A stretch of DNA of 64,000 nt from Cudoniella acicularis (lineage: Eukaryota; Ascomycota; Leotiomycetes; Helotiales; Helotiaceae), in contig JAAMPI010000012.1 in the NCBI GenBank assembly GCA_013054445.1, forward strand, positions 36,943 through 100,942. The letters run 5' to 3'. Each line of letters starts with the position of its first letter. Positions within the stretch are counted from its first letter, which is position 1. Of this stretch, positions 30,391 through 42,500 are shown piece by piece. The notes beneath the pieces are model-generated. The model saw nothing but the letters and a program-made list of their open reading frames with translations. It was not told the origin of the DNA and searched no databases. Made by a program: the position numbers and the translations under genes.

Positions 30391-31606
30391 ATGCCAAGGA
30401 AACTGCCATGGCAAACGAGTACCTCGACAACTCTCGCCCGCCCAAAGAAGATTACAACAGCTACTAAGTTGCCTCCAAAACGATCGAGACTCGGAAATTC
30501 AACTTTAGAAAGCGAGACCGGTACCCCCTCGTCAGTAAAGAAATTCAAGTCCAGCAGAGGTAGATTGATGTTGCTCAAACCAATACATAAATGATGTTAA
30601 TGTAAACAGGCCGCACCCCATCCACCTCTCCACCCCCCGAGCCCCCTCCCGAGGAGTATGATCATCCTGTCTTGATTAACACCCTTTCTAACTTGACTCT
30701 AGGTTTATGAAAGAGGGCCTCGAGAACGATGACAAATTCCGTATGGTTGAGGACGAATTTCTCACAGTGGCTCAGCAGTTCACCGTCCATCTTCATGCTG
30801 CTGAATACAAGAGGGTATCTAAACTTGTTCGAGTCCGTAATGCAGAAGCAATCAACTCAATATCCCGCCCAGTTGCTGGTAAGATGCCAGACCAAACAAA
30901 ACGCAAAGTGGAAGGCGTCAACCGGTCAAAGACACAGAAAGCTGTCCTGGAAGGATTGCTAGGGAAGAAAGCCGAAGAGGTCTCTGACGATAGTGACGCT
31001 GAGGGTCTTCCATATGTCGGTACCACTTTACACGGTCTGATGGATAGCCCGAGAAGGAAAGCAGCGTCGTTGTTAAAAGCTGGGTCCATCATACCAACCA
31101 CACGCGCTGCCGCCGGATTCAAAAAACCAACGACTCAACAAAACTCGACAAGCACGTTGCCAAGCTCACCAACTTCTAAAGGTGCTAAAAGTCCTCTTAT
31201 GAAACTTGAGAGACTCGAACCTGAGCAACTTGACAGTCTTACCGAATCCGACGAGGAGGATGATGATCTCGATGCGCCTATACCAGCGCCCAAATTGGTC
31301 CCTATGGAGAAAAAACTTATGCCTAAGGATAATTTATTACCATTCTCACGTCCATTATCTTCAAAACCTAAAAATTTACCCACTTTGAAAGAAACCCCAC
31401 TACTTGAGACAAGGTCAGTAAAGCAGGAGATTCGCGAAGAGAAACCTATATTCAGCGCGGCAAGCTTGGACCCAAAAGCCAGAAATGCTCCTACCAATGA
31501 CAAAACTCGGTTGTCCAGGGTGGAATTTGCTAGACAACAGAGGGCTAAGCAAGAGCTCGAGAAGAAGCGAACGAGGAAATTGGAGGCAATTCCGAGTTTT
31601 TTATGA
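30391..31606 (+). CDS. Conserved-looking fungal protein of unknown function
   Basis: Three exons close in phase: 30391-30559, 30610-30655 and 30703-31606 (372 aa). The introns are 50 and 47 nt; the second has a CTAAC branch site. The protein opens with MPRKLPW and a Lys/Arg-rich stretch, continues through a proline-rich linker (TPSTSPPPEPPPEE), and then has the best-defined segment, ENDDKFRMVEDEFLTVAQQF, followed by HLHAAEYKR and NAEAINSISRPV. This part is probably helical. The remainder is low complexity with an acidic run (SDEEDDDLD) and a basic C-terminus (RQQRAKQELEKKRTRKLE). There is no signal peptide or membrane segment. I believe similar proteins occur in other filamentous ascomycetes, but I cannot name a function; nuclear location is a guess from composition. 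Confidence 0.7.
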
Positions 31607-31737
31607 TCTTGGATTTCAACGAATGCTCACACAATGTGTGTTGGAATTTTGATATTGTAGAGCCACTACCACAGGAAGCGAACCCTACACCATTTTGGGA
31701 ACAAACACTATATACACAAGAACAAGTCGCAAGTCAT

Positions 31738-33028
31738 TCATGCCTTGAATGGGGTCTCAAAAGGCAATTCCGCCTGAGCCGCAATCCGGGCTAAGTGCCT
31801 CCGCTGGCCGCTCTTCCAGTCTACCAACGCCGAGTGCGAAGTGACCCGGTTGTCCCAGACTACGACTGTTTTCTCTGCCCACTTCACGCGAGCTTGAAAA
31901 TCGGCACCGTAGGCGATATGATCATATAAGAATTTCTACTTGGTCAGTCTCCCTCGATTTCAACTATCTTGATGCGAAACTTACCAACAATACGTCACTC
32001 TCTTCTTGCTTATAGCCAACGATGTTTCTGGTAACTGATGGAAAGTTAGTTCGGGCAAATTTCAGGCAGGCGTTGCGTCAAACTTACACTGTGGGTTGAC
32101 ATATAAGGCCTTCTCTCCGGTAACAGGATGCGTTCTAACGATGGGATGCTCGCTGATTACTGGCTCTCTCCTAACGGCTCCTCCCTTTGCTCTCGAGGCA
32201 TCGACCTGCTCAATTCCAGAGTGGGTAGCTCTCAGGCCGTGGAGTCTTTCCTGGAAACCTGGACTCAGGCGGTTATATGCCTCAACTTGATTGGCGAAAA
32301 GTGTGTCTCCCCCAGTTTCTGGAACATCAAGAATATACAAAAATGTTGTTCCCGGTGGCTGGTTTTCGTAGGACACGTCGGAGTGCCATGCTACGGAGGA
32401 TGTTCTGGTCTGGAAGAAGGCATCTGCTGTCTTATCTCCTGCGCCTCGGTGTACAAGATGGACTTCGGGAAAGCCCTGCGGAGCACCAGAGGTTGGATGA
32501 ATGTGCAACCTCCCAAAATACCTCCCGTAATCAAGGGCCTCAGAGATTGGGAGGTCTGCAAAATCTTGATCACGAAATGCAACAACCTTCCGTTCTGCGA
32601 CATATCGGGCGAGTTGATTCTTTCCTGCATCACTCAACTTGGACAGCTGGACACCAGATATCTCCGTGCCAATCGTCGGAGTCAGCTCAGTGATGGTCAC
32701 TCCTGCGGGGAGCAGTTCTGGATATTCAGGATCGGCATCGAGTCCATGGTCCCTATGTTCAAAACGCTCGAGTGGTGCGTACCTCTCATTGCCCCACGTT
32801 GGAAGGTAGTTTTTGTACTGGAAAGATGTGTTAGATGAGTCAAGATGCAGCTTGGGTTTCATATACCTTTGCAGCTGAGAAGCCATCGATACCTTCCTCT
32901 TCGGCTTTCTTTTCATATCCAATTGGCGCAAGCTCTTTATATGGGCCACTGTTAGACGTCAACTTCACTGTCGATGTCTCGGCCTCCCGAACTGGCAATG
33001 TTGTGGTCTCGACAGCGGAAGGAGCCAT
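31738..33028 (-). CDS. TauD-type Fe(II)/2-oxoglutarate-dependent dioxygenase (sulfonate/taurine dioxygenase family)
   Basis: The four exons 33028-32867, 32817-32088, 32034-31985 and 31935-31738 give 379 aa, with all phases closing. The family uses Fe(II) and 2-oxoglutarate to hydroxylate substrates such as taurine or other sulfonates, releasing sulfite. The conserved core includes GVTITELTPTIGTEISGVQL, the first two metal ligands in AWHSDVSY (HxD), PPGTTFLYILDVPETGGDT, and in the last exon the third ligand in VTSHSALVDW and the 2-oxoglutarate-binding Arg in RHLARI. There is no signal peptide, so a cytosolic enzyme is expected. It is divergent from NMD3 across 810 bp that contain two CACGTG boxes. 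A sulfite reductase gene lies about 6.5 kb away, consistent with sulfur scavenging, but the true substrate is not shown by the sequence. Confidence 0.9.
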
Positions 33029-33838
33029 AGTATGATTTGGAAAAGTCCTAGTTTGTATTTGAACTGATTTGAGAAGATGTTAGATAGCGAACTCCCTTTT
33101 TATATTCACTAAAGTGGAATAGTACGGCATCACGTCTTTTAAGAGGCGTCGATCAATCGATAATAGGACCCCGCTTTGATACCCCTGACCATATCGGAAA
33201 GACGGCTATTGCCTCGAATCCCTAAAGGGCCATTGGCGGATATCCAAACACTACTTAGATAACTGTCAAGATAGGATCCCCTGTACTAAAGAGAAGTCTG
33301 ACAAGAATATATTTCAGCATGATTCCCCAGATTTGTGAAGAAACTTGCGTTTTATTGGCGGAGCAAGTGATGGTGCAATTATTCTTGGATATCGCAACAT
33401 TTAGAGGATCATTATTAAACATGGTACACTTACCACAGATCCACTTGGACGCCTTAGGGCCACTTCTTTCAAGACTATGATCCCACTCCAGAGGGCATCT
33501 CCTCTCATGGATCCCTCTAATTCCTGCCCCTGGAAAAATTTCCTTGGAATGTCACGTGACGTACACATCACGTGGAATTTCTTCTCATTGCTTTGGACTT
33601 GAAGACGCAACTACACGCATTCCTTAGATATGACAAATCAGTCAATATGCCGCATTTTCTAGAGCAAAGGTAGAGAGCAAACATTTTGTCAGGGACAGTG
33701 GTGGCGTTGCTTGCTGAGAAACTATGCTCGGCTATTTTCATGTGCGGTCATCGCGGGGCAATCTTTTGAACTTTTTCTTATCGATTTAACAACAATCCCC
33801 CCAACCAACACGACAGGACAGAACCTCAAGCCGCCAAG
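33029..33838. promoter_or_regulatory. Divergent promoter with paired CACGTG boxes
   Basis: The spacer between the TauD-type gene and NMD3 holds two E-boxes, at 33553-33558 (inside the palindrome GTCACGTGAC) and 33569-33574. They are spaced 16 bp apart, about one and a half helical turns. Such sites are bound by Cbf1- or other bHLH-type factors in fungi. They are closer to NMD3 (about 265 bp) than to the dioxygenase (about 525 bp). Confidence 0.5.
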
Positions 33839-35444
33839 ATGTCTGCTATGGATCTTGATGCTCCTGTGTCTATTGCGCCTCAAGTCAGAGGAGAGCAGAC
33901 AAATGCAACGTAAGTAAATTTATTCTTCCTCGAACCATTCTCTAATAAACCCCAGTATACTGTGCTGTAACTGCGGTGCGCCAATCGACGGCACGACTTC
34001 AGCAGGTGCACTCTGCTACGACTGCGTCAAGCTCACGATCGATGTATCACAAGGCATTCAACGCGAAGCTACCCTCCATTTCTGCCGTGACTGTGACCGA
34101 TGGCTTCTACCACCCTCAAGTTGGATTGTCGCGGCTCTTGAATCCAGAGAACTTCTCGCTCTTTGCTTGAAAAAATTGCGCGGTCTTCACAAAGTTAGGA
34201 TAATCGACGCAAGTTTTATCTGGACAGAACCGCATTCTAGGAGAGTCAAGGTCAAGCTTACGATTCAAGACTCGGTGTCCGAAGGGGTTGTGTTGCAGCA
34301 AGCATTCGAGGTGGAATATGTGGTGGCATATCAACAATGTCCTGACTGTGCGAAATCATATACTGCGAATACCTGGCGAGCTTGCGTGCAAGTTCGACAA
34401 AAAGTCCCCCACAAGCGAACCTTCCTCTATCTTGAACAACTTATTCTCAAGCACGGCGCACACAAGGATACGATCAATATCAAAGAAGTCAAGGATGGGT
34501 TGGACTTTTATTATTCGGCTCGAAATCAAGCAGAGAAATTTGTCGACTTCCTAAACTCCGTGGCCCCAGTCCGAGCAAAGAAATCACAAGAACTTATCTC
34601 TATGGATATTCACACTTCTACCAAATCATACAAATTCTCATACTCTGTCGAATTAGTGCCGATATGCAAAGACGATTTGGTGGCGATACCTATAAAGCTG
34701 GCGAAGCAGGTTGGGAACATTTCCCCTCTTGGTTTATGTTATCGTGTGGGGACCTCTGTCAATATTCTTGACCCAAGCACACTTCAAACTGCTGATATCA
34801 GCACACCAATCTACTGGCGAGCACCTTTCACTTCTTTAGCGGATGTTCAGGAACTTGTGGAATTTATTGTCATGGATATTGAGCCTATTGGAGCACAGAA
34901 AGGAAGATGGTTACTCGCAGAAGCTACTGTTGCTCGTGCATCTGATCTTGGATCAAATGACAAGACTTACTATACTCGGACGCATCTCGGAAATGTTCTA
35001 CATCCAGGAGATTCGGTAATGGGATACATGTTGACTGGCACGAATTTCAACAGCCCACAATTCGACGCTTTGGAAGAGTCAAATACATACTCATCCCAAA
35101 TTCCAGATGTAATGCTTGTCAAGAAATTCTACGCAAGAAAGAGAAAGGCAAAGAACCGGAATTGGAGACTCAAGCGTATGACGAGAGATGAGGGCGATCT
35201 TTTACCGAAGAAGGCAGATCAGGAGAGAATGGATAAGGACTATGAGATGTTCTTGCGCGATGTGGAGGAAGATACTGAGTTGCGCGCAACAATGGCGCTA
35301 TATAAGGCTCAGCAACAAGCAAAGAGGGATGCAGAAGCCATGAGTGTAGTGGAAACTGATGACGGGGAGGACGAGACGCCACACATCGATATGGATGAGC
35401 TGCTTGATGAATTTGATGGGCTCAATGTTCAAGATAAGCATTAG
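33839..35444 (+). CDS. NMD3: 60S ribosomal export protein NMD3
   Basis: This is the adaptor that carries pre-60S ribosomal subunits out of the nucleus through the CRM1 exportin. Exon 1 is 33839-33909, a 46-nt intron follows (33910-33955, GTAAGT...CCCAG), and exon 2 is 33956-35444; the product is 519 aa, the usual family size. The N-terminal zinc-binding cysteines are all present: CCNCGAP, LCYDC, FCRDCDRW and QCPDCAKS, followed by WRACVQVRQKVPHKRTF, LEQLILKH, and the long NMD3 core (FYYSARNQAEKFVDFLNSV). The C-terminal region contains a basic stretch (KFYARKRKAKNRNWRLKRM) and an acidic end (DDGEDETPHIDMDELLDEFD), which in this family carries the nuclear localisation and leucine-rich export signals. 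Confidence 0.95.
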
Positions 35445-35862
35445 TCAAGTTGCTCTGATATTTCGATGGCGTTGGTAGGAAAAGGCGTTCATATAAGTCA
35501 TCCTGACTTTGGCATATGGCATGGGCTGGCTTTGTGTACGGTAGCTACGACACATCAAAACGCATGACGGTGCTAAGTTTCATTCAAAGGAGGTTGTTCA
35601 ATGACAAAATTATTCCTGCTTCCATTTTCAGTATGACTCGTCAAACTTGTTGCCAGGGCACTATAAGCAATGATCCAAACCTCCTTGGAAATTTTCCCCG
35701 CAGTTGCAGTCCACTCTTATTAAAGCCCATGATCTCTTCTCAATTTCTCTCCGGCCACCAAACCCGAAAACTTAGACCCTCTAACCCAGCCAGCACTGGC
35801 TAGACCCATGCTCATACCCCACTCAAACTCAACACTCAACACCCCTTCAATTCCACTCCAAA

Positions 35863-36018
35863 ATGCTACAGCAGCCGTACCAACCCCCTACAAACACCCT
35901 CCTCGCCCAATGGACCGAATGGCATGAACCATACGTTTGCCCTCTGATTCAGGAGATTTCAGGATTACAAGAAGCAGCTAAAGAAAATAAGATCCCTCCG
36001 AATTTGATGCAGGATTAG
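35863..36018 (+). CDS. Doubtful 51-codon ORF
   Basis: A short ATG-to-TAG frame begins MLQQPYQPPTNTL and continues with QWTEWHEPYVCPLIQEI. The sequence before the ATG (CTCCAAA) resembles a fungal start context, and the composition looks protein-like. It lies between NMD3 and an AT-rich, repeat-bearing region, so it could be the 5' exon of a gene lost to decay, or a real micropeptide gene. There is no homology call and no clear splice donor leading onward. Confidence is low. Confidence 0.2.
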   Translation: MLQQPYQPPTNTLLAQWTEWHEPYVCPLIQEISGLQEAAKENKIPPNLMQD

Positions 36019-36868
36019 AATAGGTTGAAGACGAAGCTTTGCTGTGTAGAATTATTGAAGAGATGACTATTTCTTTGGTGAAAGTTGGAGGGGTTGGGCT
36101 GTGAAGAGGGGAATATGGGACTTCAAAGATTGGGAATGATTGAAATTCTGCTTTAAGCTGTTGAGGATCGAGGAGGAGGTTGGCTGTTGGTGGAGGAGTG
36201 TCATTAGTGTTTGTCCGTTGCTTATCCTTCTCCGGTATTTTCTGAGTGCCAGGGACAAACAAAAATTCGAGTGAGTTGTTTAAAAGAAGGTATTACCCAC
36301 AGTAGGATAGTGATTTAGACAGGTTAAGTACCGAGGTAATATATAGAGCTACTAGTGGAGCTCTCCCTTTAAACCAATACCCAGTATATCATTTTTAGTC
36401 AACGAAGCTGAGTTATTATGCTGCTGTGGGATATTGTAAGCCCAATCGGACTAGGAACGTTGCCAGCCGGCACTCAGAAAATACCGGACCTAGTACGAAA
36501 TCGCACAAAACAATTTAAATATCTCTGCTACTGTGAGACATTATTAGAAAGAATAGAAGGCAACCTAATCTAATTTGTCGTCTTGTATTTCTTCCCCAAA
36601 ACCAGTATTTTTTACGGAGTGCCTATTTAGTTCTTATTTTTGAAGTGTTTTGTAGGATATCGCGTAGCAGAATACTAAATGATCGAGGGGATCGATGTTA
36701 CAAACCTTTATTTTCTAGTCATACTAACAATATCATCCATTCATCCATTGTGAGCTACGGGTCAGTTATTTATAATATAGCGTTATTATTTGAATTATAA
36801 TATAATCATCGAATTTCCACCACTAAAATCCTCGTATCTTCTTCCACTCCAGCAATACACCCTTATAA
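36019..36868. other. AT-rich intergenic region with repeat remnant
   Basis: About 850 bp of AT-rich sequence contains copy B of the two-copy repeat and further A/T-rich runs (36700-36830, for example repeated TTATAATATA-like words). No coding frame with recognisable features was found. The composition, compared with neighbours, suggests decayed mobile-element sequence. Confidence 0.5.
36514..36657 (+). repeat. Degraded dispersed repeat, copy B
   Basis: This is the partner of 15915-16063, in the same orientation: CTCTGCTACTGTG near the left end, CCTAATCTA in the middle, GTGTTTTGTA at the right. It is more AT-rich than copy A. It has no coding potential and its element class is unknown. Confidence 0.55.
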
Positions 36869-38668
36869 TCAATCAGCCGAGGTATAAGGCACGAACATCT
36901 CTTTCCAACCACCTCCCTTTCGCATATCATTCAAACCCAAGTCTTGCATAAGCATGGACATATACTGCAATTCAAGTCAGGAAAAACTACCCAAAAAATA
37001 CAGTAAGAGAACCTACCTGCAAATGTTCCAAGATGAAATTATACCCATCACCTAGATATCTCCTTATCCACGCCGTGCTCAAGGCAACTTCCTGCCTCAT
37101 TTTCTTCTCAGTTGGCAACTCAGGCTTCTTGCTTAAATATGCAGCAACCCACAAGGCTTGAATCTCCGCAATGTTCAGACTTTGGGCTGAGCCTACTGCT
37201 CCAACAAAAGCAATTGAACGGTCAATGTCTCCAGTAATAGGTAGCATGGCTCGATACAACCTACTTGGCGTCGATTTCGGTTTGCGGTCCTGATGCTTTG
37301 GCAGATTTGCAAGCCTCGGAGAAGTCTCGACAACCTTTGCATCGGCCTTTTTAAGAGGTGTTTCCCATTCTTCGGCTTCCTTGCCACCCTCTTGTGCCTT
37401 TTCCGGTAGCATTGGCAGACCCAAACCCATAGCCAGTTCATCATCAAACATCGGATAGGTATTTGACCACCCCGTCACTGCAACGACTGCATCACAATTT
37501 ACTCTCTTCCCACTTTCCAACACAAGCTCGTTACCCTCTGCCCACTCAACCTCGTTCCTCAAAATCGTCGCCTTCACCGCACTATCCCACATCCCTTCCG
37601 CGTTATAAACCGCCAAGCCATCACTACTCCAATACAAAGGCCTCCCGAGCTCCAACTTATTTATGTTCTCATCCCGATCGAACATCGCTACACACTTCCA
37701 CATCAAATCTATAACCTTGAAAATAGAATCTACAAGCTATATCCCTACTTTATTAGCATGAAAAAACCTCGTCCAGTTATCCACCGGTTCAAAAATACAT
37801 GGTGACATCTTAGATACCAGCCGTATAGAGATAATCTCATGGCTGTTTTTCAACGGCCACGGTGCATTGGGGGTGGCGAGAAAAGCTGGCCCTTGTCCAG
37901 AGGTGCGGATGATCCATGTCACTGATTTCTTCATTGAATATAATATTTGGACTGCGTCAAAGGCGGATTTGGAACCGTCGAGGACAGCTACGTTGTTTAT
38001 TGACTGGGAATTGAGTAAGGGAACGTTGGCGGCGAGGGGGGTGGTGTGGATTAATGGTGGAGTGAAGGATGTAGTAGGGAAGGAAGATAGGTTTGGAGTT
38101 GAGGTTAGGCCGGTGGCAATGATGAGTTTTTCGCATGTGAAAGATGTGCTTGGTTCTGTTGAGATAGTCCAGGTATTGCCAGCTTTCGTGACATGCTTGA
38201 TGTGGCTGTTGAAGATAATTCGGTCTGCGAGTGTCTTTCCTGAGAATAATTTGTGCTTTGAGAAAGCCTCCAAATAGGTGCTAACGTGGGAACCGGGGAA
38301 GTAGTCGTAGAATGTTTGGTCCTTAGGGAGTTTTTCCATGGGTAGCAAGAGTATTCGAACATTCCCCGAGGGGCCTGGGTCATTATACTAGGATACATGC
38401 GGGACTTAGACCAGACGCCGCTGCAGAATGTCAAAAGCTGAGTTGAATATTGAGAATGAGACTGGCTTGCCCAATATCTGGAGCAGATTCAAGGATAATA
38501 ACATTGCCATTCGGAAAAATTTTGAGCCAGGTGCGAGCAGCGATGAGCCCAAATGGTCCTAGAATTCCAGTTAGCTATTGTTATTAGCAAGTGATATTCT
38601 GTCGAGGTGGGGAAGAAGACAAGTCCAACTTTACCTGCTCCAACAACAATCATATCAATCGGTGCCAT
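36869..38668 (-). CDS. Flavin-containing monooxygenase, frameshifted (possible pseudogene)
   Basis: The family adds one oxygen atom to substrates using FAD and NADPH. Proposed exons are 38668-38635, 38558-38471, 38420-37749, 37715-37017 and 36964-36869. The FAD-binding MIVVGAGPFGLIAA is split by intron 1. Intron 2 (38470-38421) begins with GC, and only that splice yields the expected DIGGVWSKSRMYP. Near 38355 the frame slips by one base: FEYS and LLPMEK are both conserved but lie in different frames. Intron 3 would be only 33 nt (37748-37716); without splicing, a TAG interrupts the frame. The NADPH-binding area (VAVLDGSKSAFDAV), AVTGWSNTYP and the C-terminal MQDLGLNDMRKGGGWKEMF are intact. 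The gene is either recently disabled or carries assembly errors. The substrate is unknown. Confidence 0.7.
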
Positions 38669-39531
38669 CTTGACTCCATAGACGGGTCCTTTATTGAATT
38701 TTCAGGCTTTTGATCAGGTCTTATATCCATTTGTAGTCCTTGTCTGAGACTTGCCTCCGTTGCCAATCAAAAGCTTGCGCTCTACGACAAGTAAGATTAC
38801 TTGGGCCTCTTGCATCGTATCATGGACTCATTGACCGGCCGCGGCGAAGTCACTGAAATTGAACGCGGCGCGCGGAATTGCAACCCGAAAAAGATTTCCG
38901 GATAGCATCCATAGGCGGCTTTCTGCAAATCATCAGGAGTGCTCCGCAATTCGGCATGCGACAATACTGATAATTGCTTGTGCTCCTGTAATGCTTCTCA
39001 AGTTTGCGCATTTCTATGCTGTAAAGAAAGGCTCTTCTCGTGACAGAGCGAAGAAAGGGTAATCGTTCTTGCGATTTTGAGGGTTTTTGGCCTTGTCACG
39101 TGTGTATCTCCTTTTTCGATTTGCGTTTCTGTTGGATAAGCGGGAGCGAAATCTAAAAATTTGCGACATCTGCTCGGTCAGAGTCATAACAACTTTCTTC
39201 CACTTACATCTGTTAAATCTAATTCCATCTGCCCAAATATCTTCGTTTGTGTGACCAGGGGTAGTTTATAACTCAAATTAGTGACACCGATATACAGGCT
39301 GGGATTGATTTATTCAATGTGGTATTTGAATCAAGACTTATATTCATTATCGTGAATCATATTCTGAAGCTTTTGAAAAGTTTTACCCCATCTATAGTAA
39401 CGGCGTTCATTAGGCTCAGCACATCAGAGCCGAAAATTGACGCATTTTCCCTGAACAGAATACATCCCAGATCAACAAACCATTGAACGCCACGCATGCA
39501 GAACCAAAATGCCAACGCACATGGAGGTCAA
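38669..39531. other. Intergenic region
   Basis: These 860 bp lie upstream of the flavin monooxygenase and downstream of the sulfite reductase stop. A CACGTG box occurs at 39097-39102. No coding frame of note is present. Confidence 0.45.
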
Positions 39532-42500
39532 TTATTCCTCGTCGGATTCTTCCTCAGCAACCTAAGATAGTCAGTATAATTCAAGATAGCACAAAAGAAG
39601 TCATCACTTACATCATCATGGAAGGTCTTCCCCTCGGTGGTCTCATTTATCACACCAATGCGAATAACGAAATCACCGAAGTGCTCACCCTTCTTGCGTT
39701 CCAAAGAGTATCGCTTCAGCAATGGCTTCATGATATCAAGAATCTCGTCTTCTTTGATACTGCTTCGGTAAAGCTTATTCAGACGTTGGCCATGGTAACC
39801 TCCGCCCAAGTACATATTATAAGCGCCGTATGCCTTGCCAACAAAGGCGACCTCCGCCAGCCAAGGACGAGCGCAGCCGTTGGGACAACCGGTCATTCTC
39901 ATCACAATCGAATCTTGCCGCATGCCGTTCTCCTCGATAACGCCTTCCAGCTTCGTAATAAGCTCGGGCAAGTAGCGCTCACTTTCTGCCATAGCGAGAC
40001 CACAAGTGGGGAAAGCGACACAAGCGGATGATGAAAGTCGTAGGCCCGAGAACTGGACGTTATCAAGCTTGTACTTGGCCATCATTTCCCTGATCTTTGG
40101 CAAATCTTCATCGGCAACATTGCTAATAATCAGGTGCTGATTACCTGTCAAGCGGAATTCTCCCTTGTGAACCTTGGCGATTTCACGGAGACCAGTCTTC
40201 ATGGGGAATTCTGCAGTATCTTCAATTCGTCCATTTTCGATGAAGAAAGTGAAGTGGTTTAACCCGGTCTCATCCTTTTGCCAGCCAAATGTGTCAATGT
40301 TACTCTGGAACTTGAAAGGCTTGGGCTTCTCAAACTTTTGTCCCCAGAGTTCTTCGACCTTACCGCGGAAGACATCGACACCCATGTCATCAATCGTGTA
40401 CTTTAGACGAGCATGCTTCCGGTTCTTTCGATCGCCGTGGTCGCGTTGAACAAGCATGACCTTTTCGCAGGCAATGTGCACTTCCTCCTTTGATACATAG
40501 CCGAGCATGCTTCCAGTTCGTGGATAGGTCTTCTTGTTGTTATGTGTAACTCCCATGCCGCCACCAGCAAGGAGATTGAAACCAATGAGATGACCGTCCT
40601 TTCCCTTGATAGCAATAAGACCGATATCATGAGCGTATACATCGGTATCATTGTGGGGTGGAATAGCTATTGTGATCTTAAATTTTCTTGGAAGATAAGT
40701 AGGACCATAGAGCGGCTCATAGTCTTGGACGGCATCACCGGCAACAAGGGTTTTCTTGTCATTTTCATCCTTCAACCAGATTTCGTGGTATGCAGTGGTT
40801 GAGGGAAGGAGGTGATCAGAGATTTTCTGCGAGCATGCGTAAACTTCTCTGTGATACTTTGACGCAGTTGGCAAACTACTGCACATGACGTTCCGGTTGA
40901 CATCACCACAGGCAGCAATTGTTGTCATCAAAGCCCTGTTGATACCTCGCATCGCCGCCTTGAGCTTTCCTTTAACAACCCCATGAAATTGGAATGTTTG
41001 ACGAGTAGTCAGCTTCATCGTCTCGTTTCCGAAATCGTTGCTAATATCGTCCATCTGAATCCATTGCTGAGCAGTTGAAACACCACCAGGTAATCGACAT
41101 CTGATCATAAAGGAGTATGCTGGCTCGAGACCTTGTGCTTTGCGCTCGTCGCGGAGATCTCGATCATCTTGCATATAAGTGCCATGAAATTTTGTTAGTT
41201 GTTGGTCGGAAGCGGAGATGGCACCGGTGCTCTTGTCCTGAAGACCCTCTTCGATAGTACCACGCAGGAAGTTAGAAGCTAGCTTAATGTCCTCATTGGT
41301 AATTGGCGGTGGTTCTTCTGGCAGGCCCTCAACTTTGTCAACGCCAAGAGCTTGCCAAATGAGCGGCTCCCAGGCTTGATAACCAGTTTGGTATCCATCA
41401 GGGTCCTGATCATCTCCAAGACCGACTTCAGCGAGTCGCTTGCCCCCCAGATTTGCCATAACTCGATCAAGATCCTTTCCTGGCTTGTTGTAATAGTGCT
41501 TATCTTGCTTGCGAGGCCAATAATGGCTGTCGCCAAGAGCAAAAACCGAGTAGTTAACGGAAGCAAGGTCGAGTTCTGTGTTATCCTTGATCGCATCCCA
41601 GAAAGCACGACCGTTCTGGGGGTACTCGCCCTGACCGGCAGTACTCGTCAAGATAACAATGTTCTCCTCGGCTGGTAAATCTTCCAACGGATAATCTTCC
41701 ATCGCCATGACGATAGTTTTCAGACCACGAGCTTTACCTCTATTGCCCAAGCGTTTTGCAAGAGACTCTGCGTTGCCGTTGTCTGAAGCAAAGAGTATGG
41801 TAAGAGGCGCGCCAAACATACCCTCCAGAAGCTGGGCATACGCATCTTTTGCCTTTCGCTTTTGTAATGCTCGAACCTCAGAACCATAGTCTTGAGATAA
41901 ATTAGACGAAAACTCTGGATGTCTCTTCACCAACTGCGTGAGATGATTATCACGCGCCAAGAAATCCTTCAGTTCGTTTTTGATTCGCTCCGAGTCGAGT
42001 GCAAAGTTCGCTTCACCTCGCTCCTCGTTTTGAGGATTCCATCTGTACAATGGCCAATACCCAAGGTCCACAGCTTTCTTGGTTTCTTGGAGTACGGTCA
42101 ATGGCGAATCGTTCTCCTTGAAATATGGTAAATAAGCTACTACCACCGAAGGGCCGTTGAATTGGTCTGCCTCGATCATGGCTTGGAGGACTTGGGTGTA
42201 TGAGCTGTAAACTGCTACAGAAGCAACATACGCATTTCCATAATTCATGGCATACAGGCCAATGTCCTTCTTTCTTCGCGCAGCATCAGCAGCCGCCCGT
42301 TCAGAATATGGAGTCGAGTCGATGATGAGCATATTGACGTTCTCGCCAGAGGCGATGACATGATGGACACCAGAATTTCCGAGATCATAAGCCCAAGAAT
42401 CGGATCCGACTAGCCAAGGAGACTCCTTTCGAAACAACCCCTTGTGTGATAGAAGCTCTTTCGATAATTTCGAGTCATCCGTTTCGAGACTGGAGATGAT

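Noticed and set aside
32128..32838. Plus-strand 236-codon ORF
   Set aside because: It is antisense to the TauD-type dioxygenase, whose metal-binding motifs are on the minus strand.
35978..36262. Minus-strand 94-codon ORF beside repeat copy B
   Set aside because: It overlaps the end of the plus-strand 51-codon ORF, has no motif or splice continuation, and sits in AT-rich DNA.
39483..40031. Plus-strand 182-codon ORF
   Set aside because: It lies opposite the conserved hemoprotein part of the sulfite reductase gene and has no motif of its own; it is an antisense shadow.
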